The notes under the pieces were generated by a model. It did no database searches, was not told the origin of the DNA, and saw nothing but the letters and a program-made list of their open reading frames with translations. From Eublepharis macularius (lineage: Eukaryota > Chordata > Lepidosauria > Squamata > Eublepharidae), in NCBI RefSeq assembly GCF_028583425.1, contig NC_072791.1:46507368-46571367 (forward strand): a stretch of 64,000 nucleotides of DNA, given 5' to 3'. The position numbers and the translations under genes are program-made. Below, piece after piece: positions 15,701-30,700 of this stretch (positions within the stretch are counted from its first letter, which is position 1; the number at the start of each line of letters is the position of its first letter).

Positions 15701-18700
15701 CCAAATGTCTGCCTGGCTCACTGCGGGGTGTAGGGTTGGGTGGGGTGTTGAGCCGTTGAGCCAGCCCTGTCAATTTTTCTGATCTTGAACTTATTTCTTT
15801 AAAACGTCTTAATTTTCAGATTCTGATTCCTCCAGCCTTTGTGTTGAAATTAGTAACAGCTGGCACTACAATCCACCCTTCTATTCAGCTACCGCAGTTT
15901 TGGAAAATATTGGCAACATTTGCCAGGAGATCAGCTTATCTTCACTCACAAAAATAGGCAAGAGCATGGGAAGAAACACAATTGGACTAACCACCTTTAA
16001 CAGCAAATTCATGAAGTACAAAGATCTGTAGGGAACTAACAAAAATTGGATAATGAGACGATATGGTTCAGCGGGAGAGTGCAGGGTTGAAAGGATCTCT
16101 GGTAACAGGTTTTAGATAAGACTTTCCTCTCTCTGGGACCACAGGCTTGTTGTGAGGATAAAACGTTTTGACTTGGTACTAGGCTGCTTCATATGTAAAT
16201 AGATCGCAGCTCTAAAAATCTACATGATGCTCTCGGAAGATTCTGTCCCAGAAGTTGTTTCAACTGATAGTGCTGACTAATGTGTGTGTGGGAGAGAGAT
16301 TGCTAACATTGTTCTCCAGTTTAACAATTCCTGTGATCTGAAAAGTGGATCACAAATAAAATGTACCTTGTCATCCATGAGGGCTGGGCTGATGCCAAAC
16401 AAGGGTCTCATGGCTGCAGCTGGAAGGATTTCAGCTCCTGGGTTTGAAGGACGAGGAGCAATACAGATGCCTCCTGTTTCTAAATAACACAAAACAAAAT
16501 GGATGATTCTCTTAAAATCTGGCCAAGAGGATGTCCCTAACAAGAAAACTTTCCCTTTTATATGATCTCTGACTTGTAGGGGAAAAGAAAGATTCCTCTC
16601 CTGTACTCAAGCCGTCAACAAAGACTCGGATACTTATAAGTCAAGCATTTCAAGAACTGAGAATGATACTCTATTTTGCCACATTTTTACATCTGCACCT
16701 GTTGCAAAGGCAGACTTTGGGCACTTGGCTGGAAAAGCACCAAGCTTACAAAACTCTGTACGTAACCCCTCACTAAGTTAGAATTGCTTTCCTAAGGGCT
16801 GTAACATTGCTTTTGTTTTCCTACCGGTCTGCCACCATGTATCAACTACTGGGCACCGTCTGTCTCCAACCACGTTGAAATACCATTCCCAAGCTTCTGT
16901 GTTGATAGGCTCTCCCACTAAAGAGGAAGAAAAAAGGCAAGTGACATACAAACCAACCATCCAATGAAGTATTACACCTTGGAAATGGCCCTCATAGGAA
17001 TATATGTGGCTACGTAAACTTTTCAGTCCTCTTTAAGTTCTCCATGAAGCTATATTGTATTAATATATCTGATTCATCTGATACTTCAGAGTTCCATATT
17101 CCACCATCCCATTTCCTGAGAAACCCTGGTTCAAAGTAGCGATTCTAATGTGACTTTGCCATAAATACACTGATCAAGACCCAGTTGATTGGCCTGGAAC
17201 ACACCTGATCCAAGAATCCTAAGGGAAGTTCTGTCATATTTCTTCACCCAGCCATCCCCATATCTCAGCAGTAGCCGAATGGCAGTAGGGGCTCCATAGA
17301 ACTGATTTATTCGTAACCTCTCCACAGTTTCCCAGTAACGTCCTGGAATACAAAAACAGATGCAATTACCACAGGACACGAGTCCTTCCCAGCCTGATAT
17401 TCAAACTAGTCTTGCCCCACCTGCTTCAGGCAGCCTACCTTTTTTTAAAAAAAAAGCTCTATCAGACTGAGCATTCACTTGCACAATTGTTCAGTGCCTT
17501 TGATTTTTTAAAAAAGCTGGAATCAACCTTTTAAAAATTGAAAAACAGTATGGGGGGGTGACCTGGTCAGCCAATCAGCACTCTGCATGGCCATCTCCTG
17601 CAGAAATAGGATCTACAAAATGTTCATGGGGGCCCACGTCTCAAGTTGTGTATATCTGCATGTAGCCTTACTCATTTCATCTACACATGACTCCTTTGTG
17701 CTTTGTCTGAACATGCAGAGTAGGCATAAGTATGTTGGCCGGATTGACTGGGGGGGCAGGGGGGGTAGTCTGCCCCGGTGCCGCCTGTGCCATTTGCCTG
17801 CCCTGCCGGACAGGGGGTGGCCAGCTTGCTGTGCGCCCACTGCCAACTCCACGGCACGCTGGGGCAGCCGGTGAGCTACACGGGTGGCACGCTCCTCCCT
17901 GTGTGATGACGTCACAGAAGTGATGTCATCACAGTGCCGGGAGCGCACATGCACGCCGGCAACCCTAGATACAGCCCTGCTTGTGAGCACAGCACCTACA
18001 CAGATAGGATACATCCACGTGAATGCTCACTTCCTGTGACTGGAAAGCAGCTGTTCGAATTATAGGGAGGGATTATATGCATAGACTCTTCCTCCATACA
18101 TAGGTGCCACTCTCTACATGTTCAGTCAGTGCATTCAGTCACCATGCCGAGGGTGATAAAGCCTAAGTGTCCACCACATGTTGATCAAAAGCTGCAGACA
18201 GTTCTGTGATCAAAACTTAATTTTCAGGCAGATGTAGGCCTGTTTTGGATCAGGACCACAGAACTTTGGGAGATGGGGTTTAAGCCTTCCCCTTGATTCA
18301 TTCTACCAATCTGAAAGTGAACCTGGGAGCTGCTTGGGGAAACATACTAATGGTTATGTGCAACTTTCCCTAACAGGACAAATAGCAGCTTCCCAAGGCT
18401 GTTTCAGATTGGGAAAAGGCTTACGCTTCCCCTCACCACACACCATGGTCTTGATCCAAATTGGGCCTACAGACCCACTGTTGATCAACAGTACCCACAA
18501 GCAAAAAAGTGGCAGTCCCAAGGACTGTGATGTTTGAACTGACCCTTGTCATTTCAGAGTACAACTATAGCAGGAATTTTGGATAAAGCTCCCCTATACC
18601 TGAAAAATCCTTTCAAAGGATTACTTAATAATGGTCCTTTGCCTTACTAGAATTTCTGCAAAGATTCTGAAATATATGTGGAAATGTACCACATCTTTTC

Positions 18701-21700
18701 CTTTCAAGTAAAACATTGAGCAACTGTAGTTTTGTTCATTTTTAACTACACCATGATTAAAAGTTGGCTGAGTATGACGAGAAGAGACCAAGTTGGTCTA
18801 GGGGCTGGATCTACCCATGAGTCAGCCCAGCCATGCATTTTTTTATTATTTACCTGGATTAGGATACACTGGAGTGCTCTCAAAAAGGACCGTGGTTCCT
18901 CCATTGCACAATGGTCCATATACCACATAGCTGTGCCCTGTGATCCAACCAATATCTGCAACGCACCCAAAGACGTCTCCATCGTGGTAATCAAACACAT
19001 ACTGTCGGAAAGAGAGTAATAAAAGATGGAGCTTTCTTCTATACTCAGTGATTTTAGAAAGTAATTATTAAGAAGATGCTATTCACAGCTGGAGTGTCCT
19101 GGAGTTTCTGCTCCTGGAAAACTTATTAATAGTCACACCACCTCTTTTCACACTTGGGAAAAACATGGTAATAGGATATGCCCAGGAGATAGGAAACCAA
19201 CACAGAATCTCTTTTGATAGGACAGCATGAGATTCTTGCCAGTCACTTATGAGTTATTTTGCTTTTGTAATCTGTAGCCTGAACACTGCTTAGTGAGGCA
19301 AAAGGTCATCCATGCTGTTCACTGCTGTTTTCTCAAGTGGTGCCATATATACAAGTGGTGCCATTCATATTTCTCAGAAAGCACTGGGACAAGGCAAGAA
19401 CCTCATTCATGGCACAGGCTGGGCTTTTCTTATCCTCTGTTGACATGAACTGACACTGACAGTAGTTATGACTGACACTTGTTAAAAAATAAAGCTTGTG
19501 AAGATGACCTCGTGAAAAGATATTCTCTAATGATGTGTGAATACCCCCTTCTTTAAAAAAAGTGATGTGTTAAGGTCTAGGGGGGAAAGAGAAGCAGAAA
19601 ACCTGAAAGTGTTAGGAAAGAATCAACGTAAAATCAGTCTGTGGTTTTCCTTACTCTTTTTCCCATGAGAATTTTCAACATCAGTCATTTAGAGTCCTGC
19701 CTTCCTTCCATATTTCACAGTTCCCGTAATTATACTTTTAAATTTCACAAACGTTCTCCAGGTAGAAGACTACTTGATCCACAAATCCTCTGCAAATTTT
19801 GCCCCAACTATCATTTTCATAACGATCCTAGTTCTTATATTCACATCTGCAACACAGTGGTGTGATTTTTTTTCAGTTTCACTCTTCTGACTGTAGCTGT
19901 TTTCAGCTTTCTAATTCTGCCCTAGAGTCAAAAACTCTTATACGGCGTATTCAACAACAATTGGATTACATACTTGATCCCATTAGCAAATCCTCTGCTT
20001 TTCTTCAGGCCTCCCCTTGTTATTTCACTTCCTGCCTGTTTTTATGCCAGAATAGTCTCCAACAGCTTTTCTCAAGTTTCTTAACTGTTGCTTTTGGAGC
20101 TGTTATTTCAAAAAGTATCCCCACCACTTTCTGAGTTGCTGTAGCAATGAAAAACGAAGATTCCAGAGGAGGAAGTTGGAGTGGTGTGTGGGTGAAGTGT
20201 AAATGTTTGTAATGGAAACTTGTCATTCTCTGTATTGTTTCAGGCACCACCAACCTGTTATAAGCTGGGGGAAGAAGCAGGAACTCGATTCAGTCCTGTT
20301 TCATAGTTTCCAAAGGCAACTGAAACAAAGCGTGCTGGATTTTTATTGAGAGCCCTTCACATTCATATTTCCTTAAATTTGCTCCTGCACTCCCAAGATC
20401 TGTCTTCGACAATCCCACCATCAATTAACAAAGTGCAGATTGTACAACAAATATTGATGGTGGGAGGGGGGAGAGGGCTCTCCTTCCTGGCTTCCTGGGT
20501 ATTGTCTATATCTGACATAGATTAGAGGGTAGGTCAGAACTAAGTCACAGTAACATTGCTGAAATACTTTCCACTAAGTTCTAGGGTTTGTCCTCTGCCA
20601 AACAACTTCCAGGGAAGGCGTTGAAAATTGATCTAATGATTAAAGGATTTGAAAACTAGACTAAGAAGCCAATCTAACGTGATTTATTTAGAAGTAAATC
20701 TAAAATCAAGGATTTCAGTTCAGATAAACTCGGTTATGATCAGCTGGTAGATGAGAGCTTCAGTTCTATACATACCCATGGAATTCACTGGAGCTTGTGG
20801 GTACCTGTAATAAGTGAACCCTGGCAGGAACACAAGCAGCAGAAAAAACGGCGGGGAGAAAGAGTTAAAGATTCCCCATGTCATTCTTTCTCTCCAAAAA
20901 GCAGCTTCAGTGCTGCATTTGGAAAAGACTAACAGTGCAATCCTAAACAGAGTTACTCCAGTCTAAGCCCATTGATTTCAATGGGCTTAGACTGGAGTAA
21001 TTCTGTTTAGGATTGCACTGTAAAACACTAACAGTGCTTCTTAGGATTGCAGTCTTAGTTTGGGAGAGATTTTTACTGCATTGTTCCCCGGTGCAACGTC
21101 TTGCTTCCATGTCGTGCCAAAAAATGAGGTCATTTTCCAGTGTGACAGGTGGGCCCTGGAGCATGCACATGAAGTACCCTGCCATTTTCCAACCCCTGCT
21201 CCCCAGTTTGGTGTAATGGTTAAGAGCGGCAGGACTCTAATCCAGAGAACCAGATTTGATTCCCCACTTCTCTGCTTGAAGCCAACTGGGTGACCCTGGG
21301 TCAGTCACAGCTCTTCAGAGCTCTCTCAGCCCCACCCACCTCACAGGGAGATTGTCGTGAGCAGATTGTCAGAGCAGTTTACACAGAGCAGTGGGCATTA
21401 AGTTGTCCTGAAGGGTGGTATATAAATCAAATGTTTTTGTTAGTTTCACCCCCTGGGGGATGTGGCAATCCTTGGTGATACTCTAGCATTTGTCCAAAAT
21501 TCTGTGGTTAAACCATAGAGTTTTGGTTGAAAGACAGAGTGTCACTGGCAATGTGATGCCATCACTTCTTTTGCCAGCATAGGCCCTGCTGAACATGAGT
21601 CTCCTACCAATTTGCCAGCAACAGAATGTGATGTCAAAAAATTCAACCTTCTGAAACTATTTTCTCCAGGGGAACTGACCTCTATAGTCTTGTTATCAGT

Positions 21701-24700
21701 TGTAACACTAGGAAAACTCCAGGCCCCATCTGGATGTTGACAACCCTACTGAGACTGCTTCTCGCTGTCTGCCTGGGCTTGTATTTGCTATGCCCTTAGT
21801 CACTGTTGAGCTAGACAGAGCCTTTCATGGAGAAGGAATGAGAGCAGAGAGGAACAGAGATGTCTTGGAGATGGTGCATATGTAGATATGTCATATGGCA
21901 GGCTAACAGAGTCTTGTTTGCCCTTTATGAAGTTTCCATATCTCTGCTGAATATATAATAACAACAACAACAACAACAGAGCTTATATACCTCTTCTAGC
22001 CAGATGAGTGCCTCACCCAGAGCAGTGAACAAGTTAGTGTTATTATTATCCCCACAAGACAGCTGGGGAGCTGGAGCTGAGAGGCATGGCTTACCCACTC
22101 GTGGCTCATGGCAGTTGTGGGATTTGAACCAGTAGAGTGCTGATTCAGAGCCAGACCACTTAACCACCGTGCTACAGCAGCAACTTTACCTTGTGTGTGA
22201 TGGCAGTATACAGCAAATAACCGGCCTGGGAGTGGACTAATCCTTTGGGTTTTCCAGTACTGCCTGACGTGTAGAGGAGGAACAGAAAATCTTCACTCTC
22301 CAAAGCAACAGGCTCACAGGTTACATCCTCTTTCATCATCGCCTGTCACAGGAAGCAGAGAAGATCTCTCAGTGGGATCTGTTCACAGCCCCAGGGTCTC
22401 CTTTAGGTTTTCCCTGTACCAGAGCTAAATTAATGAGCTCAGCGTGACACTGCCCACCATTTCTTCCTTTGCCCTGCTTATGTTTTTAAAAGCAAATTTG
22501 TAGCCCTCGTGGCGCAACAGAAAAGCTTGAAAGTATGTGGACTATGCCTGGTACACTTTCAAAACCTCAAGATGTTTCAGAGGGCTACATAACTTGTTTC
22601 TCCCCTCCTACCATGCCTACTCTTTCCCACCATTCTCTTCTCCTACTAATCATATGTTTCTAATACACTAATTCCACCCTCCAGACTGTCCTTCCTTATC
22701 TTTCTTTACAGGTCTGTCTCAAGCTGATTCCTAGAAAACTCTCAAAAGGTGCTTGAAGAGATAGGAGCACTTGAAACACCAAGTTTAGGACCCAAGTTGA
22801 ATTTAGTCTTTTCACAAGGTCTGGGCAGGACAGGCATCATCATCATTTAAGGTTCCAGTCTACAAACAGCATAGCAGTATATTATCAGCAACAAAGATCC
22901 CTCCACTAGCACAACACCATAGCCCTTGGTGTTGTAAGACAGCCAATGATCCAGTCATGTAGTCAGACAATCTTGCCTTTGATGTGGTCCAGCAATAACA
23001 CAGCAGGATACATTCGAGGAGAAAGGGGTCTCTCTATGCATTTTGTGTAATCCTACAAATCTTTCTGCCCGCTGAAGTCGCAGATCCCAGAGCAACTGTG
23101 TGCCTACCTCATCATCTTCTATTAATAGAGTATTGCTTCCCTTGCTAGGATTAGGATGCATGTGCCAGCCCAAATCATGCTTGTACCATTGTGACAGCAT
23201 TTCCCAGTGTAAACTCACTGTCTGACTGTTCAAAGGGAAGGGAAGGAGTTTTGTTGCTTGTATGTTAACAAAGTTTACATATATGAAGGCGGGGCATATA
23301 GTAATAGAATGAGGGCTGTGGGGATTCTTTGAAAGGTATAGAGGATCTCTTTCCCTGGGATGGGGACATGGATCTCACCTCTTCCAGTGAAATATCCAAG
23401 GCTGACATGGGAACCTTTCCTTCTGTCCTCATTGAAACAAAAACTCGTTTCACCATTGGACACAATTGCACTGCCTGGTCCACTGTCTGCTTTAGTTCAA
23501 TAACCTTGCCCCCTCGCAAGCCCTGGTTCACTGTAATCACTGTTTCAGACTGAGCTGGAGAAGGCGAAAGAAAAGAAATTACATTCAATGCACTGTAGTC
23601 TTCTTATGGCCCAACCACCCCACACTTAGGGTTGCCAGCCCCAAAGCAGCTGAGCCCTTGCCTGCAATGTACTGATGTCACTGGCAATATGCTGATGACA
23701 CTTCTGGTTATACAGGAAATGACATCAGTGCAGAGGATGCAGAATATCACCCTCCATTCCCCCCTTTATTTTTCTCCCAACATCCAGCTGAGCAGCTGTA
23801 GGAAGTATCCCCCGGGGGGGGATCTCCTCCCTCCAGCAGGAACCTGGCAAGCCTATCCCCTCTGCTTCTTAGACAGAGTTAAGAAAAGGGGATTTCCTTC
23901 CTCCAGTGCATTGTCTTCAACTGGTGAATCAAGACCTGCAAATGGTCTAACCTGGTTTACATCTACGTTTACCAGCATCTAAGTGGACCCTTGAGTTCTC
24001 CTGGAATTACAACTGATCTCCATACTGCAGAGATAAGTTCCCCTGGAGAAAATGGCAACTTCAGAGTTCAAACGCCATGGCATACCATAGATCCTAGTTG
24101 AAATCCCTCTCCAAATTCTCCCCTTCATAGACACCACCCCCAAATCTCCAGGAATTTCCCAATCTAGAACTGGCAACCATATCCACAAGGTTAGGCTTTG
24201 GGGGAGAGAAGTCCCCATGGTGCTCTCATGGCCAGGAATGACCCTGGTCTTTGAGGAGACCAGAGTTCTTTCTGCCTTGCTAGGCCCCTAACAATCTTGT
24301 TTTGAACTGGCCTCTCTTTGTAACCCACCGTCTGCACCTAGTTGTTGTGTATATAAATTAGCCTGATGGATATACCCTCCACACATCTGATGAAGTGAGT
24401 TCTGAGGCACAAAAGATTATGTGGAACAAATTTTGTTAGATTTTAAGATGTCACAAATCCTGTTTTAGTCTCTGCCCAGGGTACCTTGTCAAATAAAATC
24501 TTTAGTTTTTGTATTAGTTTATTGGTCCTTTGCCTTACATGTACAGGTTCTATGTATCCTAACAATAATTAGACAGAAAGAGTACACAGCCTGAGGTATA
24601 CAATTCTGAACAGTTAAGGGAATGAGACTGGATGAAGCAGATGGGAACAACCAGAATGGCTCAATGAGTAAAGGGATTGGGTGAGAAGCCACCCCAGAGC

Positions 24701-27700
24701 ATTGTTATGTCTGAAAAAGTATAAAGACCTCCATATTAATTGTATTATTATCACTCTGTGCAGGCTACCTTGTGGATCTTCCTAGGCTGAACATAGGTGT
24801 AGAAATCAAAATAAATAAATGTAAACTATGCTTTGCACCTGAAGACCATGATCTCCTACTCAGGGCTTGCAGAGAAGTTTGACAACATTTGCATTATGGG
24901 GTTGCCAACTCTTGGTTAAGAAATTCCTGGAGACTTGGGGGTGGAGCCTGGTGAAGGTAGAGTTTGGGGAGGGGAGGGACACCAACAGAGTCCACCCTCC
25001 AAAGCTGCCATTTTCTCCGGAGGAACTGTTCTCTGTAGTCTGGAGATAAATTGTGGGAGATCTACAGGCCTCACCTGGATGTTGGCACTCCTATTGCATT
25101 ATGACCTCAACCTCATGCTCCCTAATCTCTTCCTACTGCAGAGCAGGCTAAAAATTCTAATCTCTACTTCAAATGTTGGCCATAGCTTGTGAAGTCAAGA
25201 TTAGAAGTTCTTTAAAGCCTAACATGGATGGCTCAGGCTCAAGATAAATATATTTTTTTCTCAACACTTTTTTCTTTCTACCCAGCAGACTACCTTAATG
25301 TATGCTAGGATAGTCTTGGTGGCAGAAAGGCTTATGCATAACCATTGCTTCTGAAAACTTAGTTGGTAATTGAGGGTGATGACCCGACAGCTAATACTCC
25401 TAAAAGAAAGCTATTAAAAGATGATGGTCTTTTGTACAGGACATAGCTGCAGCACAGGAAGCACTTACCATCTTGGATCCTCTCTGCCAAAGCAACAGAG
25501 CTGAATCCAGCAAATACCACAGTGTGTATGGCTCCAATCCTTGCACAGGCCAACATACTCGCCACAGCCATTGGACAGGGGGGCATGTAGATGGTAACCC
25601 TGTCCCCCTTCTTTACTCCCTCTCGTTTCAAAGTGTTTCCAAGGCGACATGTCATCTCCAGCAGTTCCCTGTCCAAAGAAAATACCTGATAGTTTTGCTA
25701 CAATATGGTTTATTATCCCATAACTATGGTTGCAACCCTTCAGTGGGGCCTGGAAATTTCCTGCAATTACAACTGCTCTCCAGCCTACAGAAACCAGTTC
25801 TCTTGGGGAAAAATGGCCGGAGGATGGAGTCTATGACATTATACCCTTCTGAGGTATGATGCACACTTAAAAGCTTGCATTCTTCTGAGATAGAAATCAG
25901 TTCTCCTGGAGAAAATGGCAGCTTTGGACGGTGGAATCTATAGCATTGTACTCTGCTGAGGTAACTTGCCTCCCTAAGCCCCGCCCTCCCCAGGCTCCAC
26001 CCCCCGAAATCTCCAGGAAGTTCTCAACCTAGAGCTGGCAATCCTACCCATAAACCCTCCCGGTCTCATGCTCATGGTTAGCAAATATTATGTACAAAGT
26101 ATAGCATTACAAATACCTATGTTCGGTTTATGAAAATGTCCATTAAAAATAATATCAGAGGGAATGTTCTCTGCATGAGACCTGGGAAGTGACTGGCATT
26201 CGGAATTGACTACTCTATGGTGGATGGACCATTGATCTAATCGGATAAAGTAACACCTTATGCTCAGAGATCATAGGAAGCGAAGCTGGTCTACAGAAAA
26301 ATCCAAAACAAAAATCACTCAATACCTTTCTTTAGGACCAACCCCAAGTTCATTCAATAACATGCAAGCTTTCAAGTTCCCCACAACTCTTCCTGAGTCT
26401 GCGTGTTAAGAAAAATATGTGGAAAATATGTTTCGAACCAGTATGTTAAGATATTATGTGGTACTGGGTAGAGCTGGTTTCATGTACACTTTCTGGGAAG
26501 AAGAAAAAGTGGCACTTTATACTTAAGAACAGAAAAGCCGGTGGTTAAGGTCTCTCCAGCAGCAAATTGAACCCCTGGGTCCCTTTAGAAATTGAGAACA
26601 GAAGTAAGATGTGGTAGTAATATTAACAAAACTAAAGAATGGAAGTCAAATTAGGTAATATACCTAATGGCTGGGTGGCAGAAATGCCCAGAAGCAAAAA
26701 CCTTTCCTAGGTCCTCTTCCTCAAGTTGGCGGGGGCGGGGGGAGGCAGGGAGCCTTTCTTTGAAGGCTAAAGTAACAAGGAGCCGCATTAGTTGTTAAAA
26801 AATCCCAAAATAAAAGTGCTTTTACTGGGACCAACAGAAACATCCCAAAACAATCCAACACATTCTGCACAAGACGCACACCAGACGCCTTTAACTTCCT
26901 GAAACATCTTCCCCGCCCCCAACACACAAACCTTTTAACATTTAGCCTGATAAAGAATTCTGGAGCTTGCACGCTGATTCATTCATTCCCCCCACCACTA
27001 GATAACATTACCCAACCTGGCTTCCATTGATTCCAGTTTGTTAATATAAGGACTTACAATATTTTCAGTGAAATTCTAAGCAGAGTTACTCCAGTCTAAG
27101 CTCATTGATTTCAATTGGCTTAGACTGAAATAACTCTGCTTAGGATTTCACTGTTAAATTCTGTTCCTGGCGTTTAAGGGCTTTCTATTTGGTGTTTAAG
27201 AATCTTTTATGTTATTCATAGGGTTTTATCGGCTGGGTTGGGACTGGAGTGGTTTTTAATTATTATATTAGGCTGTTTTATTGTGACTTTATTGAATATT
27301 ATACTTTTGTATTGTTTTTAACCATTGTAATTGTTGTGAACCGCTTCGAGATCTTAACTGGAGGAAAGCAGTATAAAAACTGAATAAACAAACAAACAAG
27401 AGTTCTCCAGAACTCAAAAGATTGCAGTTTTTTGTGATATTTTGATTAGTCTCATTAACAGGTATCACATGATTTTTGTTTTTACCTTTGATGTTTCCAG
27501 CTAAGTGTTTTTCCCTGGCAGAGCACAAAACAGTGATTTAGATCCTGAGATCTACAGAACAAGCATTTTGCCTTGACATGAGCATTATAAACTACTAAAT
27601 TGTGATATTTTCATTATTTAAAAATATGAGCGGTTAAGCAGGTGTGCAAGTCGCCCTCCCATGCTTCCCTGTGAACAAGAAAAAGTAATCACCTGTATGT

Positions 27701-30700
27701 AATTCGGTCCTCTTGTCCAGGCTCATCTTTCTCCCAGATTAAGGCCACTTTATTTGGGGCACTGTGGACATGTCGATCCAAACAATTGACTGGAAGAGAA
27801 GAAGACTCTCACCATTGCAGGCCGGGCCATCTTCTAGTTCAGCACAAAGCTACTGCATACATAGTCCTAATTCATAGTAAAATTGATGACTCTCTTATGT
27901 ACTCTTATCTTTTGTTACAGAGGAATTGGACAAATGCTTACCCAGTTCACTAATGTTGGTATTTCTTTTTACCAACATGCAGTCAACAGCTGACTATACC
28001 CAATACCCCAAACCATACAGGGTAAAAAAAAAAAATTTAAAAACCCAGAGTGGCATGTATCCAACCACACATTTCCTCCAACACAGCAGCATTTCCATTT
28101 GCAGAAGAGAGAGTAGTGATTTCTACCAATCCCTCCCTCCACAGCAACTCCCAGTTTGCCCTCTATGCTGCTCCTGAGGGGATTAGATAGATTCATGCAA
28201 AATATGTCCATAAATGACTACTAGCCACGGTGACTAAATGGAATGTCCATATTCAAAGGCAATACACCTCTGAATACCAGTGTCTGGAGACAATATCAGA
28301 GAAAGACATGGACTCTATGCCCTGTCTCTAAGCCCTCCAGGGCTACTGTGTGAAACAGGATGCTGAAGTGGAACTGGGTAGGCCACTTTTCTGACCCAGC
28401 ATGGCTCTTCTTATGTTCTTATTAACTCCCGTCCCAAAACAAAATTCCAGAAGGATATTTCTCCAACAGAACAGGTTTTCTGCTCCTTAGTGGGGGAACC
28501 AAGTGTTCAGCTGGGCTATTTTTTAATATATACATACTTATGTGCCGTCAAGTTGCAACCAACTTATGGTGACCACAGCAAGGGACTTTCAAGACATGAG
28601 AAGAGGTGGTTTGCTGTTTTCTTCCTCTGCAGAGTCTTCCTTGGTGGTCCCTCATCCAAGTACCCACCCTGCTTAGCTTCTGAGACCTGATGAGACTGGA
28701 CTATACTATACCATTCCACATTCCTTTATGTTAAGAACAAGATATTAATCTGTGGTAAAGCCCAACTTGTTCATTTATGCTGTTCTATAATATCCAGTGT
28801 AGGAAAGCTCTTTTCCCCTGCTTGCTGTAGTAAACAGATGGCCTCAGGGAAACACTCACTCATCTCTGAGCCTGCCTTAATATCCTCATATGATGCACAA
28901 AAAGGAAGAAAACACACTTGTAATAAATGGGAGGAAGACCAGAGACCATTTGGCTATATTGTCATTGAGGGGCAAGATGGATTACTTTAATATCCCAGCC
29001 TGTAGTCCTAAAACTTAGTAGTTCACAACATGATGTGATTGGTTAAATGAAGACTTAGCAGAAATGAGGTAGCTCATCCTCTCAATATAGGATTGGACCC
29101 ATAGAATCTCTTCCAGCTGGGAAGTGAAGGGTTAAATGTTCAGTACATAATCTCAGGAAAAACTTGCCAAGGGGAGAAACAGAGCTGAAGTCTGTGCCAG
29201 TGCAAGAGACCATTCTTTGTTTAAAGTTCCTGCTGTCTTGGGTCCATTTATCTGGGAGAACTGCTGAGGCAAACCAGTGCAAACTAGTATTCTCTTTTGT
29301 GTTTTATTTATAGTATTGTGCAATATCTTCTCATCATAGGGAGGGAGCTAAAAAAAATCCTTAAAGATAAAGATGTCTCTCTGGGAACCAAGATCAAGAT
29401 AATCCAAACAATGGTATTCCCTATTACTATGTATGGATGTGAAAGCTGGACAGTGAAGAAAGCAGACAGGAAGACAATTGATTCATTTGAAATATGGTGC
29501 AGGAGGAGAGTTTTGCGGATACCATGGACAGCCAAAAAGACAAATAACTGAGTAGATCAAATCAAACCTGACTCCTCCCTAGAAGTTAAAATGACAAAAC
29601 TGAGGCTATCATACTTTGGTCACATCATGAGAAGACAAGTCCTCTGGAAAAGTGAATAATGATAAGAAAAGTAGAAGGCAGTAGGAAAAGAGGAAGACCT
29701 AAAAAAAGATAGCTTGACTCAATAAAAGAAGCCATGTCCTCCAGTTTGCAAGATCTGAGCAACTCTGTTAATGATAGGACATTTTGGAGGTCTTTCATTC
29801 ATAGGATCACCACAGGTCGGAGGCAACTTGATGGCATATAACACACACACATTGTGCAATATCTGTAACTTTGTCCTGATATATTCCCACGCCTCTGTAT
29901 ATAACTTTGGGGTACCATGTATGTTAGTTAATAAATATTGTTCCTTTCAAAGATCTCAGACTGTTCATAAAGCTCTTTCTCAGAGACCCAAGCTTTTCAC
30001 CCACACAAAGACACCAAAAACCTGGCAAAGCTAAAGAGATATATACCAGCTAGGGGACTTAACCTGGGACTAGAAACTGACAAAAGGTTAATCCCAGGAA
30101 ACAATATATATACGCAATACACAAAGTGACGTTTTATCAACAATGTGAAAGTGTATCAAGTTTTTCAAGCAAATCATATAACAATAAATACAATAAATAC
30201 AAAGGAATTCATGTCTCAATACTCTACAGCATCTATACATTCATCCAAGTGGTAGAAAAATCATTTAAATTCAGTCACAATGGTGCAACAGCACTCCTAA
30301 CAATAAATAACGAAGAAGCTGCTGAAAATGGTGAAGCAGCAAAGCTGTGGAACTGCGATTGCCACGCCGAAGCTGTGAAGCTGTGACCATTCACTTCGGC
30401 GCCTACAAGTTTCGCTGTAGGCGAAACGGTCTAGTCCCGTTTCACAATCAAAGTTATCTGATTGGTAACTACCCAAAGGATAGGAAAGGCGGCTAGCGTT
30501 TCCCTACAAAGAGGATTCAGGCACCTCCATATGCACACATAACACCCTAGCCTCCTGGTCACTGACAGTCTGGAAGGTGGGAAGGGGGAGCAATTGCAGA
30601 TAATTGACACTTGCTGCGGCTTCGTTCCTAGTTTTCATACTGTTAGCATTACATACCTCAGTGGTCATTTTATCTGCTCCCTGGTATCCTTGGAAATTAG

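Noticed and set aside
22500-22535. A tRNA-head-like word (GCCCTCGTGGCGCAACAG)
   Set aside because: Too short, with no box B or body; it is at most a tiny SINE fragment.
29032-30060. A possible older solo LTR into which the BovB inserted (AATAAA near 29931)
   Set aside because: No matching flanking duplication or clear ends could be found.
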